DNA of 64,000 nt from Gonatopus flavifemur. Its lineage: Eukaryota > Arthropoda > Insecta > Hymenoptera > Dryinidae. Position 1 is the stretch's first letter. Each line of letters begins with the position of its first letter. Under the pieces are notes generated by a model. That model was not told the DNA's origin. It ran no database searches and saw nothing but the letters and a program-made list of their open reading frames with translations. A program made the translations under genes and the position numbers. Positions 38,401 through 52,800 of this stretch are shown here, in pieces. The stretch spans positions 20,212,001 to 20,276,000 of the forward strand of contig JAFFJZ010000003.1 of assembly GCA_018340375.1 (NCBI GenBank). Reading direction: 5' to 3'.

Positions 38401-41400
38401 AAAATGGCTACTTCATCATGCATACGGTTGCACGCTCATACTGAAGAATGTTCGTTGAATCATTTATTTTTACTACACTGTCTAACAATAACAGTAGTTG
38501 TTTTTCTTATCCTGCCAATTCAGTAGAAAATGTAGTAATTTTCGACCCTTTATTTTGTTTCGAGAATGTTATAATATTTTGAATAACAACGGACGAATAT
38601 ACAAATATATAAACTCACAGAACTTGGCAGAGTGGAAAAATTATCTTAGAAAGATCGATGAAATATTACAAGCGGCTATGAGATTGTGTTTGAAGAATTC
38701 ATTGAATGTCATGTACGAAACATTGCACGGAGATGGTACGACGGATCCTTCGCCATGCCTCTTACTACAAGTACATCTCGAGGAAAACAAAGTAAGAAAG
38801 TATCAATTTACCAGGATCAAAACTTCACAAACTGTTGTGTTTGAAAGTTACACGATCTTACAAACTTTTCAATAAGTTGAGAAGATTGTAAGTTTTATGT
38901 ATTCGAATGTTACTTGAAAGTCTAGACACTGATTGATATTTGAATTTCGATTACTTTATCAGAAAAATCAATTTTGCCATGTTTTTCAATATTATCATGA
39001 ACTGAAATACTTTGGTTACTTCATTCATCCGATCTTCAAATTTTCAATTAAAAATGATTGAAACCAGAACCGTATTTGTGCGGGAAACAATCTTTGCTTT
39101 TGAATGTGAATCTTAAATAATTTAACGGCACTCAAGTACCAACAAAAGCGAGCCAAATTTTGCGCCAACTCTTCTCATAAATTATGCGTTCAACGGAAAT
39201 TTTCAATGGATAATAATAAAATCCACGACTAAGATTAGACTCTGAAGTTAATGATTTTCTGGCGAGTGTAAGAGGATTTTAAAAGTAATAAACTCCAACT
39301 GTTGAGAATTTGTTGTAATTTTGTTTTGAAATACTTGCAAACTATGAAGAAACCTAAATTGATATTCAAAGTCCAATCTCAGATATTTATTTGATCACTA
39401 TCGATTTTAAATTCAATTTCATCGAGTAATTTATGAGAAAAGTTGGCGCAAAATCCTCCTGACGCTTGAGTGTCCTTAATTTGGATATACACGGAATGAG
39501 AGTTAATAGGGCTGAGGAATTTATTATTTATCTCCTCACCTGTGATCCTCATCGAGAATTCTAAATTTGGCGATAAATAGTTTTGCCGAAGCGAAGGAAA
39601 TATACAAAACTTTGTAAAAGCAACTCAATAGAATTCTAATGCACCTAAAGCCGATCGTAGTTCACCGAGGCAGACTATTTCAGCGTCTCATTACCACCCC
39701 TCGCTAATTACTCTTGACGTAAATCCTGGAAACCTACAGTACCACGAGAACTCAAATTGAATTGTTGAATTCGATTAGAGTTTCCGCTAAAGATTTTTCC
39801 CACGCATTGTCTGCGTAGATCCAATTCCGTCCTACGTTATCGGATATCGCAGCCACGATGGAAAATACTTTTTCGGATCTTCTCAAATCAATCAAAGACA
39901 TTCCACGTACGATTGAAAAGCTCGAGTTTGCGAATCGTTTGATTACTCCTTTCTGGAAAATTTACAAAACGGACGAGGAGCTGGTGCACCTTCAACAACT
40001 TCTGAATAACGGTACAGTGTTTCAACACAGAAGACTTTCAACTCTCCTTTTTCTTATGAGATTAATGAATTATGGAAAGTTTACGTACGATTTAACTACG
40101 TCTGTTACTTCTTCACCTCTACCTATGCGTTTGGCGTTCTGATGTATTTTGAAACAAGAAGGAAAGACAATTCAATGAATTTTATGAGAGAATTGAGAGA
40201 GTGAATAAAATTCCAGATATCTGGAATTATAATCGAACGGTTTTAATTTTCAGAGGTGATCTCCTGTTTTCATAGACTGAAAGATTATTTGAAAGTTTGG
40301 AAACCGTTCCACGATATATGGCAACAGAACAAGGATCAATACATTCGAAGGTAACTTGCATTCTTGTACATAAATTGCAAACTCAAATGAGGAATTATGG
40401 GTATCTCTTGTGAATGATAAAAATCCAGCGTTATTCACAGTGAGAAAATTGTTTAATACAATGCAACTTGTGAATAAGGCCACGCTCGGGGCTGTGCGAG
40501 ACAGTTTTTCTCAGAATCCTGTTATCCCCGCTAGGTGACCTGTGCTCAACTCAGCGCTGAAGGTTTTAATTGTTGACTAGTTTTTCGCTATCCTTTGAGG
40601 GATTTTTCATATTAAAGAAGCTTTCCTGTAATCTAGGAAAGATGGCGAAGATCATCTGAGTTATTCGCATTAAATCGGAGAAAGATACATTAATTTTGGA
40701 TATTGTACTGCCGTTTGTCGAAACACAGCGTTGAAATAATGTATTGAAAATTACTCTGAACACCTTGTAAATTCTTTCGAATATGTATGAAGTTTATAAG
40801 GACAGAAATATATTTTTCTGTACATAAATGTAATAGGAGAATGTGATTTTGTCCTGCGGCCTTATTCAAAGGTTGCATTCTGATTATTAAATTCTCTCGC
40901 TTTTGTATAATGGTGAAGGAAACGCTCGGGCGAGAATTAGAAGAAGCAGCCCTATTCAAAGAGGCCTTATTCGCAGGTTGCACTGTATTGTTTTGTTTCA
41001 ACAAAATTTTTTTTCTCATTTGATGTCGTATTTCACTAAATTTTTAGTGTACTTCACTCTGTGCGAAAAAAATATCAGAAACTTCAGTATCTTCTTGCAA
41101 ATGAGAAATATCTCAATTTAGTTTGTTCCTTTAGGTTCGAGAAACGACATCCCAACGCAAAAGCCTTCGATGCAGAAATTCATCGATACATAGAAGTGGA
41201 AGGCAATGTGAATGCGCAAGAGACCGTAGTGACTATGCATTTCATCGATCTGAATTTGGATAATCTGAAAGGTGCCATCGTTGAAGAATGTTTCATATGG
41301 CGACAAAAACTGACGGATCTCTTGTATCGCATAACGGAGAATAAGATCGACCATATTTATCAATACATCGCTGAAAATTCAAAAAAGTAATTCAAGTTCG

Positions 41401-44400
41401 ACGGTTGTGACTTCATTATTCGTGTGTCGATTCTTGCCTCGTTGTACGAATTCTCGTATGAATTCGAGTTGAATTTGTCGATCGTGAAGTTTTACCGTTA
41501 GCTTTTTCATAAACTCTAAATTCAACGAAAAATTGGTAACAAATGTGAATGTTAAGACCCATCAGAATACGACAATTCGTTCGAATATAATCAATGAACG
41601 GTGCATAATGTCGACTCCATACCACACCCAGGGAGAAGGAAAACAAAAAGACGATGAGATTCGAATATATCTGAAAGTTTCTTCGGAGCAGTGCTGTCTT
41701 TTTTTTTTGCTTTTCATGTCATTATTCCAACTCGATGGGTCGACCTTTTCACCGCTAGCTGCTCTTCCTTCTCCGTCGAATCGATAAAATTAATGTAAAT
41801 TCTCTGTTTTCAGCGAGGGGGAAACAGAGGGAAAGATCTTAACTGTCCCCGAGAAACATCACGATATAACCCATCCCCGATGTGCAATTTGTCTTTTAAA
41901 TTTCTTCTACGCGTCCTATTCCCTGTCTCGCTTATTTTTCCTGCCCCTCGCTCTTTCTCTCGTCTTGCAAGTATTTGGGGTGAATCCTACATGAACTCAT
42001 TCGTTTGTAGAATAACGAAGGAACCAACGGATCTCATCAGTATGCAATCCGCGTTGCAGTTGTTCGAAAGGCTCACCACCGAGATTCCGCAGAAGGAAGA
42101 AGAATTTCCTAAGATTGTGGAGCAGTATCAGACTTTGGGTAAATCTCTAAACGTTTTCTCGCGTATAAGAAATAAGAGGATCCTCCTCGAGCGGTATTGG
42201 ACAAAGCTTCGATCCTTCGTCATTGTTAAATCGTGTCGGACACCAATATCGCTCCAGCTTAATACCTCGATCCCTCGACGAGGTTGAGAATTCAATGTTT
42301 TCATACAAGTTGTCAAATTTACCATTATTCTTTGGAACTGTGACAAATTTTTGGAGTACTCCCGAAGGAGTTCCGGATGTACACAACTTTTTGCTTAGGT
42401 CAATGCATCAGAAGTGTAAAATCGAAAACCTCCCTGATAAAGTAAATTCATATTTGTTTATGCACATAATTGATGAATTTTTTGTAGGAATTCTTTCACA
42501 TAATCGAAGCTTAGAAGTTAAACAAATCCCTATGCCAAGGTAATAACAGAGAACTACGGTGTACCTCGATGAATATTCACACAAAGAACGGAGAAGCCAT
42601 TAAAGGTTTCTTTTCATTCGAACCATTTCATCAGGCTACCCTCGAGTGTGCTTGGTTGGTAACAGTTCTCTCAAAGGGGAAAAATTAACAGTTTGAAATT
42701 ACTTTAAAATCCTCCTTGGAGAGTATCAATATTCACAAATTTGAATAAGAGGGAAAGGGAAAATATTAATGTGGATCCGATGGAAATTGATGACTTTTTT
42801 TTGCTGTATGATGTGAGAGTGAGGGAGCATGAAAAATGGATTTGATAAACTCGAGCGTATATGAATGATGATATGATTCAAATATTCTTGCTAATGAAGA
42901 TATTGTGTTATTTCAGAGAAACACGAAGTTCCTTTGACGTTTGAATTTAGAAGGAAATTGAAGGATGTAGAGAGATCTTGGAACGCTTATTTGGAACTCC
43001 TCGCGTCCTGTGAAATAACTTTATCGGAAAGAAAAGTAAGTAACGAGTATAGTTTCCTAATAGAAATAAATAGCTCACACATGAGCTACATACCCAGATA
43101 ACATGTGAGCTTGTCAAACAATTCATTTTGATTGTTTTTAACTTTTTTCATCCACAACCCTGTCAGTGTAGAGTTGTTAGAACTCTGCTGCAAGGGTTCC
43201 CAGTTGGAAGTGAGACTCTTCGGCATCTGAGATCCTGTCTTGCGCCAATTCGAGCCAAATTGAGTTTTTATTGAATATCCAAATAGCACCTGTTCGCAAC
43301 TTGAATAGTCATAAATCATTTCCTTCCAAGATCTTTACCCTCATTTTTTGATGAGTTTCGTATGAGTAAAAAAATTCAAATATATTTGTATTCATAGAAA
43401 TTAAATTTACAATGTTTGTTTCCCATTGAATAGGAGGAGTTCAAGAAAGTGCTGCTAAACAATGTACACATGCTCGAAGAAGATATCACATTTTTACTAG
43501 GCAGATTCTCCGATACAGGACCATTCACATCTGACTGGAAAACCCAAAGTAATAGAAAAGCTCATATATGGTAAAAAAATTCACATTAAACATTTGATAT
43601 CGTCCCCTAAACAGATGCATTGCATTGGTTGTTATTCTTCCGAAAAGAAATGGAAACTATCAAAGATCGAGAGACCAAACTCCGAGCTCAACTCACATTC
43701 TTTGGAATCAACCATCCTTATTCTCTACAACTCGTTGAAGTGGAAAAAGTATCTGATTTTGAATCACCGATAGGAATTTTTTTATGTCATTTGTTGAATT
43801 TTCATAGGATCTGTCGGCAATCGAATTGGTGTGGCAACTCGTCAACGAATGGGACGAGGCATGGGAACGATACAAAACTGGTAATTTTTGGGAGATCGAG
43901 TTAAAGGAAATGGACGTAACCGCCAACACTTTATTTCGAAAGATCAATAGATTGTCTAGAGAATTGAAGGAAAAGAATTGGGAAATCGTGGAAACTAGCA
44001 GGTTTTTATTGTTATCATCGATGGCTCAATGATTTAGGATTTTTTTTTCAATTCAAATTCTCATGCAGAGGGCGATTAGATAAATTCAGACGCACATTAC
44101 CGTTGATAACTGATTTAAAAAACCCAGCAATGCGATTGCGTCATTGGAGAAAAGTCAAAGATATGGTTGGGTGCGATTTCGATGAGAATGCAGAAGATTT
44201 TACTCTTGATGCAATCGCGGATATGCAAATGCATGATTTCGCTGATCAAATACAGGAGATATCTAAAGCTGCTACGATGGAACTTGCTATAGAAGAGGTG
44301 AGTTATGAAGTATGAAAAGTTTCTGTCCCCTGATCGTTAGCTCCAGTCTCGCGTGTTTTCAGATATTTTATTCGCTGAATTGAATGAATCATGAAGTATG

Positions 44401-46863
44401 ATAAGAAAAAGTGTACATGGGTCATCCTCATTTTCGACAGGAATCAGTGTAAATAGTAGATAAAAAGTACTATCCTCTCAAACTAAATCTATGGGAAGTT
44501 ACTACAGATTAGAAAAATCGTATTCACACTGATTTTTGTCGAAAATGAGAATGATCCACATACATTTTATAAAGTTTATTTGATTTATGTTAATGTCGCG
44601 ATAATATGACAGCGATATCGTTGCAATATTCAGGCTGAGAAGGTAGCTTTTAGAGTTTTTGATAATTTTTATATTTTAATTAATTGATACCTTATGTTAT
44701 CGTATAATCCAAGGGTCTCAAGCACATCTCCGACTCTTGGTCGGTCATGACCCTAGACATGGTTTCATTCAAAGACAAAGGGATATTCAAATTGAGATCC
44801 GTCGAAGACATTGTACAGACTTTGGAAGATCATCAAGTTCAGTTATCCTCCATGAAATCAACAAGGTATTTTCTACACAGCGCAAAATATTTTGCATATT
44901 TATAAAATATGTATACTACATTATTTACGTGCACTTGATAAGAAGAGTATTTAGATAGTCCTAATTTTTTCAGATTCGTTGAACCTTTTGTGGCGGAAGT
45001 TGATTATTGGGAACGTACTTTATCAACGATCAGTGAAGTTTTAGAATCAATGCTCATGATACAAAGAAATTACATTTACATGGATAATATTTTCAACACT
45101 GAGGATATTAGAAGACAATTGCCTAAGGAAACAGAAAAATTTGATAAAATCACAAAAGCCTGGATAAAAGTGACTTCCCGTATGGCGAGGCAGCATCTTG
45201 TCTTACCAGCTACTCACGATCCACGTGAGTGATAAACTCATATGAAAAAAATGTCCTACACGGAGAGAATATTATCTTATGAATTACGATGTTGAAATCC
45301 AGATATAGTCCTCCGTAATTTTCACGATAACATTTTTCCCGTGTAGAATGAATCATACTTGAGCCAATTTATGTAACTTCCACCGATATGTAAAGTAACA
45401 ACCCATCAACCATTCTGACCATGTTGAACATGACTTCTGAATTATCTCATTTATGCATGGCCCAACAGCTGGACTGCTCGATCACTTGAACGATTTGTAC
45501 ACCAATCTGGAATCTCTACAGCGTGCTTTAGAACAATATCTTGAAACTAAACGATACATCTTCCCAAGATTCTATTTCATTTCCAATGACGATCTTCTCG
45601 AAATCCTAGCCAATTCTAAAAGACCGGATCTCATACAACCTCACATGAAAAAACTCTTCGATAACATCAAGTCTTTAAAACTGAACAAGGTAATATTCAT
45701 CTAATACATTTTTGATACTTCGGATGAGACATACTCGTAAATATAAATGCTATCGAATCATTAAAGTCGGTAGGTGGAAAAAATTTAGCCGACGGAATGT
45801 TCTCCAATGACGGAGAATACGTGGAATTTTTGCAGCCGGTTATACTGGAAGGTCAAGTAGAATCTTGGCTGTGCGACGTTGGTAAGTGTCTCGTAAATTG
45901 GAATAGTGAAAAAAATGTCTAGAATCTCTGGAGTTTGCTTTTCATCTCATAATGACGTTAAAACAGGAACCCTTTACACGGAAGATACTTTCCGTGCTTC
46001 ACCGAAGTCTTGGATTTTCCCCCTTACCTTTCATACGAATCACGTTTACCGAAGAATTTGTTTATCGGAGGGAAGGGCAAACAAAAATTCACATTAATTA
46101 CGTGAAGTAGGGGTAGCGTTGTACGTGATTCGATAAACGAATTTTATCGATCACCAGTGGAATTTAGAATTGATTTAATTTCAATTGAATCAGAAATGAA
46201 AAGTAAATCTCACAGTTTGAGCATTTCAGATTACCCGTATTGAATCTTCTTCATTGAATGTCCAATAACCATCTAGTAAATTTCGAATAGATATTAGCAA
46301 GACACTTTGATATCTAATGAATGTGCTGTATGGGATAATAGTTAGCTTGGTACTTACTTAGTTCGTTCGTTGCATATACACACAAAATTGTAGTCTGCTC
46401 ATTCGGGTATAGAGTATATTAAAAAAAAGTCAAGTTTACGGCGAGGTAATATAAATGTTATATTGTCATGGCGCATGAAATCATGAATATTAATACAAAA
46501 TTACAGAAACTAGTATGAGAAGCACTTTACGCGAAATTTTAAAGCTCTGTCGCGAAGCATTGCGTAAAATGCACGGTAAACGCGACAGGTGGGTGAAAGA
46601 GTGGCCAAGTCAACCAGGAATTACGTCGGGTCAAATCCAGTGGACGAGCGACTGTACACGCACTCTTTTGCACTGCAAGTGAGCAACGACGATACATAAA
46701 TTCCCCTTTTCATTTTTATGGATTTGAAAATCTTTAGATATTTCAAAGAATTTAATTTAATAGAATGAACAGCGAAGGAAAATAGTAAAAAAGTCTTTTG
46801 CTTTGATACAATCAAATCGAGTTGAGACGGCTTGAAGAATAGATCATGAACGAGGTTGACGAA

Positions 46864-46897
<34 letters not shown>

Positions 46898-49800
46898 TCT
46901 AATAAGAAGAATTTTGCATATTCTATCCCGGTGCGCCATCCAACCACCAGCATTGAGAGGCGCACCCTTCTTCTCGTTTGCATATACTAGCCGTGCTATG
47001 GGAATAATTTAACCCACACCAAGTCAACAAGTCGGGCAAGCATCTACCACCGATGCGATGAAATCCCTCCCGGGTCCCGGGACCCTATAACGCTGCTTTC
47101 CTCTCTCCATCTCTATCTCTTTCTCTCCCTTTTTCCTCTGAATCTCCAAAGAGAAATAAGAGACCTCACGTTGTCGAATATCCTTTTCTCCGTGGAAAAT
47201 TGCATGTATACATTTTTTTCTCCTCTTCGTGCCCCGAAGCATCATAACACGTGATGTTCTGTACTCATGTGCTTTGCATTTTTCCCTTGCGCGCAAGCAA
47301 GTTCAACGAAAATGCCTCGAGCGCTTGTTAGTAAAATGATCCTCCCTTGTTGCGGTTCAACTTCGAAGCAACTATTATAGTTCATATAAATGTTGTTGTC
47401 ATGTCGATAAGTTGATCGAAGTTGAAAAGGGAGATCGACGTTGATATTCATACGGCGATTACGACAATATCTCTTTATTTTTCCAGAGCAACGGATTCGA
47501 AAAAACCATTCAAGAAGTTGAAGAAACGGCAAAATCAAGCTTTGAACAGTTACTTGGACGCCATTCGTAGCGATTTGACTTCCCTTCAACGTCTCAAATT
47601 CAAAGCCATCATCGTGATAGAGATCCACGCGAGAGACGTTATCGAGAAAATGTACAAAAATAGTAAGTTCGAGAGAAAAACGTGAAAAACAGTCGTTCTT
47701 CGATATATTATTCATCATATAATTTTGTTGAGAAAAAGACCCAGAGAGATAGAATCGAGATAAACTGGAATGTATTTGACATTCAACACCTCTCTTATGA
47801 TAAAGTACGATTCACCCTTTTCCTCCATTTCCTAGTCGATTGAGCACACACGCGGATTTTTGGTGAATGCGCATATTTATGTAGCAACCGTGTTTCTGCA
47901 CATGGCAACCAGCCATGTGACTACCGTGAAGTGTAACAAATGCAACCCAGTCTCAAAAGGGATGCGAGACTGGAGTTTACAACTCTCTTTTGAAAGTAGT
48001 TGGATATGATCGGGGTATCAAATTGACCGTGACAGAGAATACAGTCATTGTTTTACAACTGTATTTCACTTCTTGTTTTTTTCTTCCCAAATGAAAATAC
48101 AAGAGCAAATAAAAATAATAATATAAATCCAGGAAGGATATTTTTTTTTCACAGAAACTTTTATTACTCATAATACGGGTGTGTTGCCTGTATGTAAAAT
48201 TAATTCAAGCCACATAAAAGCTATACGCGAGTGTGCGTTCAAGTACCTTTTCTTCTCCACTTGCTTTATTCTCCTTGTTTTTCCCGCACATGTGTGTGCA
48301 AATGCGAAAAAGAAAGGAGATGCGAAACAACGTCATTTGTTGAAAAATAGACCCATTCGAATATTTTTGCAGCGTCCACTGGGAAGATTAATTATATAAT
48401 TCTACATTTCTCGTATCACCGTACTTGGAAAAGAATTTTGAATTCTCTGCAACACCTGAACTTTCTAATAGAATTTTGAATAGTCGAAGTAAACTCGCAC
48501 TGAACTGAACTTCTAACATACGTATCATACTTGATCGAATTTAGTTTGAACTTCTCTGGAATTCAAGTATCCCGTGTGGGAATCAATCCTGGGCATCTCA
48601 GGCGTCCAATACAGGCCTCAGTTGGCTTCACTGTTTTGCCTGGATGTTTGAACATTCCAAGTTGGGGCTACCCTTCGAGTGAGGATTATAAACCTGGCCC
48701 AGGTCTGAGCCCTAGAGAAATTTCCACACAGGTATTTGTGGAACACAGGAAGCATGATTTTATGAACTGTGATTCTCGTATACGTCCAGTTTATATACAT
48801 GACACATACGTTAAATGGATTTTACATAGCATGATTCCCTATTACTCTCATCTGTCGTCATCAGATTGCAAAGATACCTCGGCTTTCGAATGGCTCTCCC
48901 AATTACGATTCTATTGGGACAAGGATATCGACGACTGTGTCATCCGACAGACTAACACTCGCTTCGTTTACGGTTATGAATATCTTGGGAATTCCGGGCG
49001 TCTCGTGATAACACCTTTAACCGACAGGTAATTGAAAGTGTATCTCCGTTTTAAAGATCCCTTCGATTATATAATCGGAAGAAAAATAGAGAACAAAAAA
49101 ACAATTCAAAATAGAACGAGAGGAGCTCACAATCGAAACCCAATCCAAACTTGTTCCCATTAAAACGCGAAAACACGAATTACCTTGTTAATCTGAGGAT
49201 GACCCATATATATTTTTACGAGCGATATAAAGTATATCGGGACAAGGTACACGCTCGTGTACGCGTCTGTGTGTTCCATAACATCATTCAGCGTTGTATC
49301 GTGTTTCGCTTGGATTTTTACGCGACATCGCAACTAGGTGCAGCTCCTCTCCACTCAACATGCATATACTTTGTTGCAGCAACGAGCGCATCTCGCGCTT
49401 CCACAATGTAATATATACGCTTATTAGAACACGATGCAATCTCGCGGCTGCTCTCGAGAACAGCGTGTAGCTTATATATACAGAAAAGAGAAACACGCGG
49501 AACAGAGAATAGAGAGGGGAAAAAAGAAGACGGGAGAAGTAGAGTATCGGCGAAGGGAGAGACCTTTATTCGTGTATAAGTAAGGGGAAACGATATCTAT
49601 GGCGATACTTAACGTAGTATTGATTTAATCGCGATAAAAGGGTACAGCCCCGAGAACCTTGTAATTTATAGATACCGTAGAAGTATCGCGATACATTTGT
49701 TCCACCGCGGAGCCTCGGAAATTTGTCTTAAAGAGAAGGAAAAGCAAAAGATGCGACGTCTCTGGCAACACCCAGTGCCAAAGACGCTGAACCTCGACCC

Positions 49801-52800
49801 CTCTCTCTTTTCTATTTCCGTTTTTCTTCCCCCGGATTCATCGTGCACAAGATTAAACAGCAATTTACTACTACGGGGAGATTCACGACGATGCGACGAG
49901 AACGCGCCCGGTCACACAACGATAGAATGGAAACCAGTAATTCTTTCACGACTTAGACGCTCATTCGCTTTAAGCGACTCTCTATTCCATTTATTTTTGC
50001 CTCCCATTGATTCCTCTATTCGTTGGTTCGATCTGACCTAAGATCATTTGTTTTCAACAGATGTTACATTACATTGACCACCGCCCTCCACTTGTACCGA
50101 GGAGGGAGCCCCAAAGGACCGGCGGGAACCGGGAAAACGGAGACTGTCAAGGATCTTGGCAAAGCTTTGGCCTTTAATGTGATCGTGCAAAATTGTTCCG
50201 AGGGATTGGACTATAAGAGTATGGGAAAACTGTTCTCTGGATTGGCACAGGCTGGAGCTTGGGGATGTTTTGATGAATTTAATCGGTGAATTAATTAAAT
50301 AAACACTCTCTCTTTCTCAACTTTTTTTCTAACGTTAGAATAAGTTTGTTCGATACATTTGCATTTAACGATGTACCTTGACTTTATTATCCCTTGCTAT
50401 CGCAGGGATAAAATGTAGTCTCCGTATTAGCCTCCCCACGCTCGATTGTATCCATAAAATTACTAGTTAAATTGTATTTACAGAACAGTAAAAGTTTCCT
50501 CGTAAAACAATTCCACCCGATTAATTGCCCAAGATTCTCGAATTACAAGTGTGATTCGAAAATGATGAATTTACCGAATGGAATACGAAACATCACCTAG
50601 GTAGATAATTTATCTTCTGGAATAAGCGTATTCATTGTACATGCGATGGATATAATTTGTTACACAAGAGATGATTTAATATGCAATTTATGAAGCATTC
50701 GTTGCAGGATTATCATCCGTGTCAAGTTGTACATCATCAATGTGATTATCGCAAGGAAATAATGAGTGTGAAATTAAAACGAATGACGCTTCATCTTGCG
50801 GATATCAAAGCCTCGAGAATCATGTTTATTACAGTTGAGATCTGTAGTTTTTCACCCTGATTTATCGACAATGAATAATACCACTTTCACTTTTCAATTA
50901 TGCAAGTACTTGGAAACCCTATCCCTGGAGAGTAAATAATGTAAGTTATATCTTTCAAAATCATAGGATCAACGTGGAAGTTTTATCGGTAGTTGCCCAG
51001 CAGATACTATCGATATTGACTGCTCTAGCACAGAAACTTAAGAGATTCGTCTTCGATAGCAAGGAGATATCGTTGGTGCACACCTGCGGCATCTTTATCA
51101 CAATGAATCCTGGCTACGCCGGTCGTACGGAACTTCCAGATAATCTTAAATCTATGTTCCGACCGATCTCAATGATGGTACCAGATAGCAGCATGATTGC
51201 CGAGATCAATCTTTTTGGCGAAGGATTTCAAGATACTCGTGTTCTAGCCAGAAAGGTTACATTACATACATACGTATATATAAGCTTCTTCTTCGAACGA
51301 ACATTTTCATGGACGCTGTTTGTCAAACCCGCTCCATAGATATTCACTTTGTATACCTTGGCTCAACAACAACTCAGCAAACAGCATCATTACGACTTCG
51401 GATTACGCGGTATAGTGACTCTAACTCGTTACGCTGGGAAAAAGAAACGTTTATATCCAAATTTGCCGGATGATGAGGTACAATTAGATATAGTCGATTG
51501 TATCAGAAATTCTGTTACCAGAATTTTTATATATCACTGTTATAATTTTTCATTTCATACTTCAGATAATCTTATTGGCGATGAAAGATATGAATATTGC
51601 CAAACTAACTTCCGACGATCTTCCTTTATTCCTTGGTATCACGACAGATCTATTTCCAACAATCGATATACCAACGGTGGATTATGGAGAGTTTACCAGT
51701 TATATCACAAGGGAACTTTTGAAATTCAAATTACAAGTATTTTAATCAATTTTCATTGATTTGTATTTAATGAAAAATAGTGAGATATCGAATGACAATT
51801 AATTCATCTCGAATAAAGCCTATACCGATGCTGTTGACGAAGTGTATTGAACTTTACGAAACTAAAAACTCACGACACTCTACGATGATAGTCGGTGAGT
51901 CGAATACCGCAAAGAGCGTCACGTGGAGGACTTTGCAGAACACGATGACAGCGATGAAAAACGACGGCAAGCTGGGCTTCAACGTCATCCATGTCTATCC
52001 GATTAATCCCAAGGCACTGAGCCTCGGCGAACTTTATGGCGAATATAATCTCTCGACAGGAGAGTGGCTCGACGGCGTGATATCCTCGATCATGCGAAAA
52101 ACTTGTTCGAGTAAGAAAGGATTTACCGATTTTTTGATCTAACGAGGAGACCGATTAAAACTGCTTTAATTTATTAAATAGTGGATACTCCGGATGAAAA
52201 ATGGATTCTCTTCGATGGACCTGTAGACGCCGTTTGGATAGAAAATATGAATAGCGTGATGGACGATAACAAGGTAAATACAAATATATTATAAATGAAT
52301 TATGATAATACTGTGTGATATTATGAGAAATATTATACAAGGATCAGGTAGACTTTTAGAAGATCGCTTGGCGTTATACGCCGTTACGCTTTGACCCTTC
52401 TTTTTCTCTCTCCCAAGTTGCCGTAAGTACTATACTAACAGCCTCTTAAAAGACTACGCTTTAGAGTTTGGGATATGGTCCTGCTTAATAAGGCATGAAG
52501 AAAGCGAAGAAGATTAGTTTGAGGAACGATGAAATACGCGTCTCGGGAATAAAACCTCGAAGCATCCGTAGTAATAGTATTTTAATACAACGTATTACTC
52601 CATCAAAGTTATTCTATCCAAATATTTCTTTGAACGCCGCCAACTTGGAATATGGTTTTCAATTCAATTTGAATTCAATCTTCCTTCTAAATTCCACGAT
52701 AAGTTAGTTATACTGAATGGGGATAATCAAAAAACTTCCGAAGATCGAATACTCTCATTAATTTGATTTATTCTTATTCAATCGGCTGACTATTCCAAAA

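Noticed and set aside
40690..41019. 109-codon minus-strand open frame in dynein intron 14
   Set aside because: It lies within repeated GGCCTTATTC sequence, antisense to the gene, with no family resemblance.
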